NCBI GenBank assembly: GCA_000695325.1
Contig: AVPN01000346.1
Span: 27,204-58,642, forward strand
Reading direction: 5' to 3'
Source: Pleurobrachia bachei
Taxonomy: Eukaryota > Ctenophora > Tentaculata > Cydippida > Pleurobrachiidae
Length of the DNA: 31,439 nucleotides
The notes below the pieces were generated by a model. The model worked only from the letters and a program-made list of their open reading frames with translations. It was not told the origin of the DNA and made no database searches. Below, piece after piece: positions 10,375 to 22,984 of this stretch (position 1 is its first letter; the number at the start of each line of letters is the position of its first letter). The translations under genes were made by a program, and so were the position numbers.

Positions 10375-10420
10375 TGTTACAACAGGATTGAGAAAGAGAG
10401 AGAGAGAGAGTCAGTCAGTA
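10250..10420. repeat. Palindromic CT then GA microsatellite
   Basis: A run of about 37 nt of CT is followed by about 110 nt of mostly GA, interrupted by short GATAGAAAGATA and GGTGTA segments. The two halves are complementary, so one strand can fold into a long hairpin, and both halves are polypurine/polypyrimidine. The open frame across it is a simple-repeat artefact. Confidence 0.9.
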
Positions 10421-10680
10421 AGTGAGAGACTAGGCTATACACGATATTGTAATCTCCTAATGATATATCTATCTCGGCATGGTTAGTTGTCTGCGTTCTG
10501 CCTAACACTCAGTATACTACTCTCCTTACTGAGGTCTGTCATATTCGTGGAAAACACACCTTGATCACGTCCTGTGCTGTACTTCAGTCTACATCTCTCC
10601 TACAAGTGTCTCTACTACAGCAGCAGCTACTCTAGTTTGAACAAATTTGTTTCTTGTTTACCTGTATATTGTCGCTGGGT

Positions 10681-13600
10681 ATGGAGATAGAATACTTCAG
10701 CTCGGAGCAGGCATCAGCAGTGGCACCCCAGCGGCCCTCTGTGGCATTCGGAGGGGGACCCCCAGGCACCCCGGGGTCTGCAGGACCTGCCAGGAAGACT
10801 AGCGTTAGGTAATTCTCTAAAATGAATGGAAATGAACGTGAAAATATGTGAATTTGTCATCTCATTGTCTCGTCTCACCAATACCGTACCAATGTGGGAG
10901 TGTCCCCTCTAAATTGTGGTCAGACTATCAGATATATCAGTGAATCAGTCTATTGGAGGAGACTGGCATTGTTCCCAATTTGTACCACGTACACCACAAC
11001 ACCACTGTCAAATTGAACAACCAGCTGCACACCTGTAACAACATTAAAAAGATTAACCAACGTCAAGACTCACGAGTAATTAGCTCAAACAAAATAGATC
11101 TTGCTCAATCTGTGGGTACCTATTCTCAGATAATACAATCACCTTTTCAGTGTCCGGGCAGGGATGTTGGGATCCCGCCAGAGAAGTGTACTAGCCAAAC
11201 AGGGAACCTTCATAGGTCTGATGCAGAACATTAGCGAACGACGCAGATCCGTCTCATTCGTTGTAAGATCAGCTCCTCGGTAGAACCGACCAAGTAAACA
11301 ACCAATCAAAACTCGTTATTTAGGTCAGGTGACTGGTTATCAGCCAATCAGGGACCAGTATTTCCTCCCCCCCCCCCCTTTTCTAGACCCCATCCCCTCT
11401 CCAACCCGTGTTGTTTACCTAACCCCCCTCTTTCAGAATTCTGGTTCCCGGACTCGAGTCCAGTCACAAAGCAAAATAGGCCGGAAACTAAAGGTAAACC
11501 CGGGAGACAGGGGTGGCTCAACAAAATATGTGTGAGGGAGCTGGTATTCATATTTTTTTAGTGAAGAAAAAAATCCCTTCCAGCCTCTCATAACCCTCCA
11601 CGTCCTTCAATTTAGAGAATTAATATTATCCCCAAGACATCAAACTAAAAACCCATCTCAACATCCCTCTAAACACCCCATTTATACATTAAACGACCCT
11701 TGACAGACAAGGAACAAACTAAACACCCCCTCCTCCCCCCCATTACACAGGTAGATGAGGATGCCTACATAGACGAGGAGGATGAGGTGGTACAGGTATG
11801 TACCAACTCTACATGTGCCGTTGAAGATAGCATCATCCACCTTGTTCAACTGAATCCGTACCCGAGGGTTGAATCATAACATCCCCCACCCTGTTGTGTC
11901 CCGTTTTGAGTGGCCCCATCGCACAACCCCCCTCTCTATTATAGTACGGCTAAATCCCGTACTGGGAGATGGTTATTATGCACTGCCACCTCTCCCACTG
12001 CTTGTCGGACCTCCCACAGTACCACACGACTCGATCCCTGCTTTCTGATTGGTTCACAGCTATCACGTGATCCCATCTCTAGCCTGTGATTGGATAGAAT
12101 CTATCCCTCATTAATCTGCATTGTTCAAACACTACCCACACCTTGCCAGCTGTTATAGCAGCTCGGCGCTCTTATTTTTCACTAACATTTTAATTGTACC
12201 TCTTTGGCCGTACAGATCTCTCTGTGCTATGTGAGGCGATATTTATATGTAATAGGGTTGTCGAATAATAGTGGGGGAAAGATGAGTCCCTGATTTATGT
12301 ACCGTTGGAAGCCGCCACCTGTTACGAGATTTGTGTATTGCGTTGCCCCTAGCGACCTCCCAGAGAGAGATAGAAAGATAGAGAGAGAGAGCGAGAGAGG
12401 GGCGTGCAATCCATTTCAGGGGTAGTATTATTCTGTTTTGTGTCTGTATCTCTCTCCCCTATATCATGCAAGAAGTAAGTAGAGGGGGCGGGTACTGCAT
12501 GCAATATGAAGGTAGTGAAGCATAGCAGACTCATTTCGAGGTCTCCCACTCAAGGCACCAGCGGGAGTAGTGTTGGCTCTTCCACTAACCTCCTCCAGGT
12601 ACGGCAGAGAAGAGTATAGTCGGACCCCGATATACCGGGCATCCCGATATACCGGGCAAAACCCTGTCCCCCGAGCATCCCGGTAAATTGGGGTCCGACC
12701 TTGTTTTGTCTCTCTCACTCCTCGGGTTCTAATGACAAGTTTCACATCGATCCGTCACACATAATATCAGTGTCTAACGTCCCCCGCCTCCTCGCAGCCC
12801 AAGATACTGATGAAGCCGGACGACCAGCTGGATCTCAGTGTTGAGGAGCTCAAAGAGGAGTTTACTAGAATCCTAACCGCCAACAATCCCCATGCGCCTA
12901 ATAATGTTGTTCGGTACAGCTTCAAGGTGTGTTGAAGGGAGTTATCACCCAGTTCTATACCGTACAACTAGATGTACATGGTGCCTGACCACACAATAAT
13001 TCTCTGGGTTACTGTGTTACCATGGCAACTAATATACATTGCCAACTCAGGAGCGGTGTTACAAGATGAAGATGGGCGTTGACCAATTAGCAGTACATTT
13101 CTCTATGGTTGGCAACATGCTACACAAAGAATCAGACGAGGGAAGGAGACAGCTCGCCAGACTGGGTCTAGTTGAGCAGGGCGAACAACTAATAGAGACG
13201 GAGGGAGGGGAACAGGGGGAGTTAGAGGTACCGGAGGTAGATCAGCAGCCTGACCAGACAGCAGCACCGGACCAGGGTAATAATAGACCGGTCAAGGAGG
13301 TTATTGTGAAACCCCCTGAGGCAGCTTTGAGGAACCAGTTCAATTACAGTGAGAGGGCATCACAAACATTCAACAACCCCTACAGGGTAAATATACAGCG
13401 CAGCTTTCCCTTTTTAATGTTGGTTACTATATTGGTTACCATTGGTTACCATTGTCCCATGTTCCCCAATGGTAATTTCAGTTCTTAACCCCCCCCCACC
13501 TTTTTGTTGTCACTAGGAGAGAGGGACCAGCACGGAGCCCCCTCCCAGGGTAAACTTCTCTGCGACTGCTAACCAGTGGGAAATATACGATGCTTACTGC

Positions 13601-16214
13601 GAGGACCTAGAGAGACAAGAGAAGCAGAAGGAGAGACAGAAGAGCAAGGATAAAGAAGAGAAGGAGAAGAAGATAAAGGTGATTACAATATGACGTGATC
13701 AACTGTTATAGCCAAACTGTCCAGTCTGAGAATTCTGGTACAAAGAGTTTATTTGCCGTACTGGTATATGAAGTAACTCCAACAATATCCTTGATAAAGG
13801 TGATTGCTGTGGTGGAGCCTGCCCTGGGAGAGGAGATACAGAGAATAGGAAGACCTGTCAAGATTGTGGAGAGGATGGTTAACCAGAACACTCACGATGA
13901 AATAGCTCAGGTAACTTCATGTTTTGCCGAGTTTCATATAATGAATCCTATGATGTACTCATCGTATGATAAAGAGAGACATCAATTGATAACGTATGGT
14001 TGCCCAGTTAGCAAGGTGGCCTATATTATATAGCAGCAGTTATACTAAAAGTTGTACTTTACAGGATTTCAAGTACTGGGAGGACGCCTCCGACGAATTC
14101 AAGGGTGGTCAGGGCACCCTACTCCCCTTGTGGCTATTTAAATCTGAGAAGGCTAAGAAGTTCTCTGTGACTGCCGTTGTTTTCAATCCCAAATATAACG
14201 ACATGTTAGCGGTGGGGCATGGCAGCTACGACTTTCTCAAACAGGGCACCGGCCTCATCTGTGTGTATTCTCTGAAGAATCCCTCCTTTCCTGAGTTTAC
14301 CTACACCACTAGAAGTGGGGTTATGAGTCTGGATTTCAATAGGGAACACCCCTATTTGATGGCAGTGGGTTTCTACGATGGAACTGTGGCTGTGTATAAT
14401 ATGAGGGAGAAGTGCAATGAACCTAACTACCAGAGCTCTGCTAAAAACGGGAAACATACTGATCCTGTCTGGCAGGTATGTAGATCTTGCCAGCGCGATA
14501 TAAATCAACTCATCACTTGGAGGGGTACTTGTAGCTTAGTCTGTCAAACTGATCTCAGACCAGTACACTACACTGTTCAGTTAAGCGTTCATAATACGTT
14601 ACAGGTGTATTGGCAGGACAATGACCTTGATAACCAACTGAACTTCTTCTCTGTGAGCAGTGATGGTAGGGTGACTTGTTGGAGACTGATTAAGAACGAA
14701 CTACACCATACTGATATCATCCTGATAAGGCTGAACCCTGCAGTACCTCCTGATCCCATCGGAATGGGGGGAATGGACCTGGGTAATAATTAGTACATGT
14801 GATTTCATCCTTTCTGAGCCCCTGTACCTTACTGAATCCTCCGCTAATAACACAATGCCTGCCCCCACTCATTCTACCCCTCTGACCCCAATCATATCCC
14901 TCACCCCCACCATTACCCCCGCCCCCATACAGGTTGTGGTACGTGTATAGACTTTCACCGCCGAACAGACTACCTATTCTTGGTGGGAACTGAAGAGGGG
15001 AAGATATACAAATGTAGTAAACACTACAGCTCCCAGTATCTAGACACCTATGATGCACACCACATGGCTGTGTATGCTGTGAGATGGAATACATTCCATC
15101 CCAGGGTGTTTGCTAGTTGCAGTGCGGACTGGACTGTTAAAATATGGGACCACCACTACAGGTACACACGCCTCACTTGATACTCAGATATATCTAGAAA
15201 ATAGAAATTTTATAGAGACAGACTAACACGTCCTTTATCCTCCCCCAGTGAGCCAATGTTCACATTTGATCTGGGTAACTCTGTTGGTGATGTTGTGTGG
15301 TCTCCCTACTCTGCTACTGTGTTTGGGGCGGTAACGGATGACGGCCAGGTTCACATATTCGATCTGAGCCAGGAGAAATATGAACCTGTTTGTCAACAAT
15401 CAGGTAACTGGACTGACTTGTGGGGTAAGGTGGAAGAGTGGGAGACACTTCCCCCTTACTCAACAAGGACTGAGTGGATATATCTTGTTCAAAGATGTGA
15501 TTTCTAATTTTGTAAGGAGGGTAGCTCGGTAAAATAACAAGTTAAATTGTAACGAGTCTGTCTAGATTCTTTTTTAGGAAGCAGTGTACGTGACCCTTAT
15601 AACTCAATTTCATGGATTATAACCATGTAGAATAACAATACCATATATCTTGCAAGTTCAAGCCATAACTCGATTTACTGGGCATTCCCCGCTCGTGGAG
15701 TCCGGTAAATCGAGGTTTACCTTGTTTAGTCAGGGATAACAGTCGACTTGTATTGTTCATACCGGGGCGCGGCGGCGGTGTAACCAGTAACATTACAACA
15801 GTCAACAAGGTTTAACTGAGTTGTATTTCCTAGTGGTGCAAAAGAAGAAGACGAAGGTGAATCATCTGGCGTTCAATCAACACTACCCAATGATTGCTGT
15901 GGGGGATGACAGGGGCAATGCTCTAACCCTGAAACTCAGCCCAAACCTCAGGAAATGCCTCAAGGTATTACATATAGATTGTATAGTTTGATAAACAGTG
16001 TTTGTAAAACACAGCTAGTTGTTCTAGTATTGTGACATTATGTCTAGCTTGAAGTAGTAGCATATAAAAACAACCTCCCTTCCAGGACAAGGCCTACTCA
16101 AGGGAGGGAGAGATAGCTAAAATGGAGAAGTTACTGGAACTGGTTAGACAACCATCTGATGAGACAAATGAAGAGGAGGAAGAGGAACAGCCTGCTGTAA
16201 ACATAGAGACATGA
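10681..16214 (+). CDS. DNAI1: Dynein axonemal intermediate chain 1
   Basis: DNAI1 is the WD-repeat intermediate chain of the outer dynein arm of cilia and flagella. Exons: 10681-10803 or 10808, 11437-11493, 11751-11795, 12798-12926, 13051-13386, 13517-13678, 13800-13910, 14065-14475, 14605-14782, 14933-15161, 15249-15403, 15834-15964, 16086-16214 (TGA at 16212). The protein is about 730 aa (human 699). Diagnostic blocks: [158 protein letters not shown] repeats fill the C-terminal half, and a lysine/glutamate coiled stretch precedes the helical linker. All phases match except the first junction: donor GTAATT at 10809 gives phase 2, whereas the weaker GTTAGG at 10804 restores the frame. The first exon is therefore less certain. 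Confidence 0.93.
10809..11436 (+). other. DNAI1 intron 1
   Basis: About 630 bp between the first two proposed DNAI1 exons. It contains a 93-codon open frame (10953-11234) without family resemblance, and a C10 tract near 11370. A short additional coding exon that would repair the phase of exon 1 could be hidden here, but I did not find one with good splice sites. Confidence 0.5.
11796..12797 (+). other. DNAI1 intron 3
   Basis: A 1-kb intron, the largest in DNAI1. It holds a GA-rich microsatellite at about 12361-12400 and a small foldback element at 12618-12701. Several short open frames on minus come from the GA/CT tract. Nothing coding is supported. Confidence 0.6.
12618..12701. mobile_element. 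Small foldback element, pogo/Tigger-like ends
   Basis: AGTCGGACCCCGATATACCG at the left is matched in inverse by the right arm ending GGGGTCCGACCT, with the second arm reading CGGTAAATT. The inner unit CCCGATATACCGGGCA occurs twice in tandem. Ends of the type GTCGGACCCCGATATACCGGG resemble those of pogo/Tigger-derived MITEs; that attribution is from general knowledge and tentative. Confidence 0.6.
13016..13029. promoter_or_regulatory. X-box (RFX-binding) consensus in DNAI1 intron
   Basis: GTTACCATGGCAAC fits the metazoan X-box pattern GTNRCC N(0-3) RGYAAC. RFX factors drive ciliary genes, and DNAI1 is a ciliary gene. It lies in the intron 21 bp upstream of exon 13051 rather than in the promoter, so a regulatory role is inference. 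Confidence 0.45.
15666..15721. mobile_element. Small foldback element related to 12618-12701
   Basis: TAACTCGATTTACTGGGCAT is matched in inverse by the right arm TCCGGTAAATCGAGGTTTAC. The terminal motif CGATTTACYGG resembles the inner arm of the element at 12618-12701, so both may belong to one family. It lies in the DNAI1 intron 15404-15833. Confidence 0.5.
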
Positions 16215-16330
16215 GGTGTAACCATGGAGACATGAGGTGTAACCATGGAGACATGAGGTGTAACCAATGGTTACTAACCATGGAGACATTATGAACTACT
16301 GTAACCATGGAGACATGAGACATGGAGACT
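16206..16330. repeat. 21-bp minisatellite overlapping the DNAI1 stop codon
   Basis: Units of the form GAGACATGAGGTGTAACCAT repeat at exactly 21 bp near 16211, 16232 and 16253, then continue as degenerate units to about 16330. The TGA stop of DNAI1 (16212-16214) is inside the first unit. Each unit carries GTAACCATGGAGAC, which resembles half an X-box. Confidence 0.85.
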
Positions 16331-16650
16331 TCAGAGAGCTCTAATAGCAACGTGCAGACTGGACTGTGATTTGTAACTTCTTTCTAAATATTCTGTTGTG
16401 GCCGGGGGAGTATAAACAATATGGAGTTCCTTCTAGACTCCCTCCCATCTCTGTATATACTTGTGTATTTCAAATGTTTTTCAACCTCAAAAAACAGCTA
16501 ATCTAAGTTTTGTGGAAAACATCAAAAATAATAACTTATAAATTAGCTCTCAGTATGTCATTAGAGTTCCATCTTACTTGTTTCCATAGTAACGTCTTAC
16601 TTGTTGCCATAGTAACATGCTGTTTCCACAGTAACATGTTGTCGCTATGG
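16215..16650. other. Convergent intergenic region DNAI1 / FARS2
   Basis: It contains the minisatellite, about 250 bp of AT-rich sequence with no clear poly(A) signal, and an X-box-like cluster at its right end. No further gene is supported. Confidence 0.6.

Positions 16651-16654
<4 letters not shown>
16580..16654. promoter_or_regulatory. Cluster of four X-box-like motifs
   Basis: GTTTCCATAGTAAC (16580), GTTGCCATAGTAAC (16603), GTTTCCACAGTAAC (16622) and, in inverse, GTAACCATAGCGAC (16641-16654) lie within 75 bp. The last overlaps the FARS2 stop codon. They fit or nearly fit the RFX X-box pattern. Being 3' of both flanking genes, they could also be a decayed minisatellite of the same motif family as 16206-16330. 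Confidence 0.45.
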
Positions 16655-19083
<2,429 letters not shown>

Positions 19084-19290
19084 GGCTAGAGAGATAGAAC
19101 GAGATGTTAGAGGGTTAGACGAAGAGAAATCGAGGATTAGGGTGGAATGTAGATGTTTAAAGGGAGGTATATAGAGGAGGTTAGAGGGAGAGACTATACT
19201 CAAGCTACTCAAATAGGGAGACATAAAAGAAACAATACGAGGTGCTAAAACTGGGGATAAAAAAGATAATAAATTAAAGTTAAAATGTTC

Positions 19291-20211
19291 CTATCTGGAT
19301 TTGTACCTAATGCAAAAGACACTGTCCCTACTTAAAACACAACAGAAGTTCTCTGAAACTGCACTTTCGCTTGACATCTGTCTCAGTCCTAAAAACTTGA
19401 CCCCATCCTTGTGCCCCTGTATCGCATCACATAGCTGCCTGCCTGTTACCAGGCACGGTGAGGAGATAACACTGCATGTGATCCAATTTGACCCAGTTTC
19501 CACCTCAAAAGTATTGATTTGGCTATCTGGGGAGCCTGGTTTCAGATCCAGTAGTTGGGAACCCACCGAGTCAGCTATACTAGGGACATCTTCTAAGGAT
19601 GATACTGTCTCAGGTACCTTGACACACCCTACTACCCCACCATTAGGACTCTGGAAGACCCAATCGTAATCGTGGTTGAAGACCTCCTCCACTAAGTACT
19701 GTAGTTTAGATTGTTGTTTGATAGTCAGTGAATCCAGGTCACATGTGAAGGTGTAAAGGTCACGTGACTTGAGTTTGTCACGTGACTTGGTGCAAGTGAG
19801 GCCAGAGCGGGTGTACCAGGCAGGGGAGAGGAGAAGGGTGAGGGAACCACGGACATTAAGACAGCTCCACCCTTCTTCTGCCAGGTAGCATGTGGACCTG
19901 AGGGCCTCTTCCTGAGAGCGAGGGGGTGTTAGTTACAAATTACTGGTGGGGGGGAGGGCTGTTTTCGGAAATACATATCTCAGGGTGGGAGTTAGTAATA
20001 CTAAGACATATCTCAGTGGTTAGGTAGGATACGAAACAAGATAATAACCACTCACCTTGTGAGATAGTAACCAGGAGAGGGGAAGAGTTCTGTTGGATGT
20101 GGTTATTGGAAGAGAGGGAGGGAGGGAAGTAGCGGATATAATGCAGTGTGTATAAACAGTTCCATCTAGCAGAGACCAGAAATCGTCAACGGGTATCTTG
20201 ACTCCTTCCAT
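19291..20211 (-). CDS. Unrecognised two-exon gene X, left copy
   Basis: Exon 1 is 20211-20056 and exon 2 is 19911-19291 (TAG). Both junctions are GT-AG in phase 0, giving 258 aa. The product begins MEGVKIPVDDFWSLLDGTVY, contains EEGWSCLNVRGSLTLLLSPA and ends FCIRYKSR. I see no signal peptide, membrane segment or motif I can name. The middle alternates hydrophobic and acidic stretches like a soluble folded domain. A perfect palindromic X-box, GTTACCATGGTAAC, lies 48 bp upstream of the ATG, which hints at expression with ciliary genes. It sits between a truncated SCFD2 copy (131 bp upstream) and FARS2 (207 bp downstream) on the same strand. Intact frames in both copies and a conserved splice pattern argue that the gene is real. 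I cannot assign a function. Confidence 0.7.
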
Positions 20212-20258
20212 TGTATATCACGTCATGTTGCTAGGAGAGAGTGAACTGTGAAGGTGTG

Positions 20259-20272
20259 GTTACCATGGTAAC
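20259..20272. promoter_or_regulatory. Palindromic X-box upstream of gene X (left copy)
   Basis: GTTACCATGGTAAC is a perfect 14-bp palindrome and a full match to the RFX X-box pattern, 48 bp upstream of the gene X start codon. In metazoans X-boxes at this distance mark ciliary genes; its use here is inferred. Confidence 0.5.
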
Positions 20273-20342
20273 ACATAACTCAAACAGGAAATAAAGGGGT
20301 GAAATCAGAACAAGATATCAATCTCAAAACACACACTAAATA

Positions 20343-21617
20343 TTACATTCCAAAAAGATTATCACTAATATGGAGTCTCTCAGCAAGTTTTTCCTGGGTC
20401 AAGACACAGTTCCCACCCAGGTACACCTCTCTCCCCGTTCTAATCCTGTATTCCTCCACCTCCCTACACTCCCCCAAACTCACCCCTCCGACCACATACA
20501 CCAACATTGGGCACACAGGACGGGGTTTAGCTACTGCCCGGGTGAACAGTCCCAGACCTGTCTTCAGGAGATCTCTCAGCCCACCTGACCTATACTCCAC
20601 GTCCACTAAATCCTGGGTGGAGTCCAGGGATAGGCTAATGATCTGTTGTACCAGAGAGCTGTACGACTGCTCCTCGCTCACCAGAGAGGACAGCTGGGTG
20701 AAGGATGATCTCTCTCGTGACAGTGCCTCCAGCCTATCAAACACCACGTCAACTCTATTGAGAAGTGCGGCTGCGTTCCCAGCACACCCCGCACCCAGGA
20801 CAGTGGAGAACTTGTCTTTAGGGCTCTCCATCATCTCCATTAGCCTCCTCTTTAATTTGGCCACCTCTACCTCCTCACTCACAGAGTCAGTATCAGCGAG
20901 CCTCCCAAACAAGCTGTATAGGTGGGCTGTAAGGGTACAGAGTTGTAGTGCGGTGAGGGTGTGGTTTGTAGTGATGGAGTTAACCAGTTGGGCTACACCT
21001 GAGGAGCCACCCTCATACACCGTCCACAGCATGGAGAGATCAGTAGAGGAGAGGTATCTCTCTATCTCCCCATCCCTCCTCTTCCCAGACTCCTCCACCC
21101 CAGCTAACACTTGGAACCAGGGGAAATTAGAGAGTTTGGAGTGCATGTCTGCAGCAGGGAGGATCTGGGACAGATCTCTTGTCTCCAGGATATCAGGGTC
21201 CATCTGAATCTGACCCTCCAGAGATCCGAGAATATCTTCAGTTAGCTGGGTAGAGGTGGTAGTGAGGAGTGTTGAGATTGGAATAGCTGACTTGGAGTCG
21301 GCTAAACTGCCACATAGGTCTAGTTTATCTTTGTTAAAAAGACCTCCCAGTTCCACCCTGACATCGTTGGATCCCGGGAAGAGAGGGGAGGAGTTGTTGA
21401 AGAGAAGAGATCCAGCATTATCAGGATCAATACTCGTCACACCAAACAGATCAGTGGTCCTGTCCACAATGACAAGACTCATCTTCTCCCCCTCTCTTCG
21501 TGCGGGCCTCCTACTAGCTGTTGAAACTATCTGATCAGCGAGAATACGAGACAAACACCCAACGGAATAACAATCCTCCACTAGACCCAGCTCATCAAAT
21601 AGTGACGTCATCTCCTC
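20343..21617 (-). pseudogene. SCFD2: 5'-truncated SCFD2 copy
   Basis: This left copy retains the C-terminal two thirds of SCFD2: 422 codons from an internal ATG at 21611, TAA stop at 20343. It lacks exon 1 and roughly the first 210 residues. About 13 amino-acid differences separate it from the intact copy at 22985-24950, for instance NNSSP versus NHSSS and MESP versus MECP. The frame is uninterrupted, so truncation is recent, or the duplication is an assembly product. Upstream it is fused to the FARS2 exon 1 duplicate. Without its promoter and N-terminus it is unlikely to make functional SCFD2. Confidence 0.8.
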
Positions 21618-21648
21618 GGCTTGATCGAAGGAGCTGTATATGTTTTAC

Positions 21649-21723
21649 CTTGATGGACGAGAGAAGGCGGGTGCATCCTGGTCGAATTAAGTAACGTGCA
21701 GTATCACGTACCACCAATACCAT
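21649..21723 (-). pseudogene. Duplicate FARS2 exon 1
   Basis: It is identical to FARS2 exon 1 (19009-19083), including the GTAAAA donor and upstream polypyrimidine-AG. Downstream lies the truncated SCFD2 copy rather than FARS2 exon 2. Because it ends in phase 0, it could splice to gene X exon 2 or over 2.9 kb to FARS2 exon 2 as an alternative first exon. If the intron is retained, translation stops soon after the junction. Confidence 0.75.
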
Positions 21724-21930
21724 GGCTAGAGAGATAGAACGAGATGTTAGAGGGTTAGACGAAGAGAAATCGAGGATTAGGGTGGAATGTAGATGTTTAA
21801 AGGGAGGTATATAGAGGAGGTTAGAGGGAGAGACTATACTCAAGCTACTCAAATAGGGAGACATAAAAGAAACAATACGAGGTGCTAAAACTGGGGATAA
21901 AAAAGATAATAAATTAAAGTTAAAATGTTC

Positions 21931-22860
21931 CTATCTGGATTTGTACCTAATGCAAAAGACACTGTCCCTACTTAAAACACAACAGAAGTTCTCTGAAACT
22001 GCACTTTCGCTTGACATCTGTCTCAGTCCTAAAAACTTGACCCCATCCTTGTGCCCCTGTATCGCATCACATAGCTGCCTGCCTGTTACCAGGCACGGTG
22101 AGGAGATAACACTGCATGTGATCCAATTTGACCCAGTTTCCACCTCAAAAGTATTGATTTGGCTATCTGGGGAGCCTGGTTTCAGATCCAGTAGTTGGGA
22201 ACCCACCGAGTCAGCTATACTAGGGACATCTTCTAAGGATGATACTGTCTCAGGTACCTTGACACACCCTACTACCCCACCATTAGGACTCTGGAAGACC
22301 CAATCGTAATCGTGGTTGAAGACCTCCTCCACTAAGTACTGTAGTTTAGATTGTTGTTTGATAGTCAGTGAATCCAGGTCACATGTGAAGGTGTAAAGGT
22401 CACGTGACTTGAGTTTGTCACGTGACTTGGTGCAAGTGAGGCCAGAGCGGGTGTACCAGGCAGGGGAGAGGAGAAGGGTGAGGGAACCACGGACATTAAG
22501 ACAGCTCCACCCTTCTTCTGCCAGGTAGCATGTTGACCTGAGGGCCTCTTCCTGAGAGCGAGGGGGTGTTAGTTACAAATTACTGGTGGGGGGGAGGGCT
22601 GTTTTCGGAAATACATATCTCAGGGTGGGAGTTAGTAATACTAAGACATATCTCAGTGGTTAGGTAGGATACGAAACAAGATAATAACCACCACTACCAC
22701 TCACCTTGTGAGACAGTAACCAGGAGAGGGGAAGAGTTCTGTTGGATGTGGTTATTGGAAGAGAGGGAGGGAGGGAAGTAGCGGATATAATGCAGTGTGT
22801 ATAAACAGTTCCATCTAGCAGAGCCCAGAAATCGTCTACGGGTATCTTGACTCCTTCCAT
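21931..22860 (-). CDS. Unrecognised gene X, right copy
   Basis: Exon 1 is 22860-22705 and exon 2 is 22551-21931. It differs from the left copy by one visible residue (FWALL for FWSLL). Exon 2 has a single synonymous change. The donor region has a small insertion (CCACTACCA-like) in the intron. Its X-box (22898-22911) has lost the last C. It lies between the intact SCFD2 stop (22985) and the FARS2 exon 1 duplicate. Either copy could be the expressed one. Confidence 0.7.
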
Positions 22861-22897
22861 CACGTCATGTTGCTAGGAGGGAGAGAGTTTGAAGGTG

Positions 22898-22911
22898 GTT
22901 ACCATGGTAAT
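22898..22911. promoter_or_regulatory. X-box-like motif upstream of gene X (right copy)
   Basis: GTTACCATGGTAAT differs from the left-copy palindrome by the final base. It lies 38 bp upstream of the start codon. Confidence 0.4.
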
Positions 22912-22984
22912 ACTGAACTGAAACAGGAAATAAAGGGGTGAAATCAGAACAAGATATTAATCTCAAAACACACACACTAACATA

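Noticed and set aside
10158-10391. Open frame through the CT/GA tract
   Set aside because: Dinucleotide repeat translation (Leu-Ser, Arg-Glu) without any other support.
10953-11234. 93-codon open frame in DNAI1 intron 1
   Set aside because: No family resemblance, no matching splice phases with neighbouring DNAI1 exons, and ordinary length for chance.
13695-14033. 112-codon open frame as a separate gene
   Set aside because: Only its central part (13800-13910) is a DNAI1 exon; the rest is read-through of introns.
16144-16350. Minus frame with repeated SPWLHLM
   Set aside because: Translation of the 21-bp minisatellite on the wrong strand.
19301-19669. 122-codon + strand open frames at 19301 and 21941
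   Set aside because: They are antisense to gene X exon 2. The minus frame has correct splice borders, a longer frame and a start-linked first exon.
20299-21207. A 302-codon + strand open frame
   Set aside because: It is the antisense shadow of the truncated SCFD2 copy, with low-complexity Ser/Leu composition. The parallel + frames at 22938-23306 and 23340-23810 are the same effect in the intact copy.
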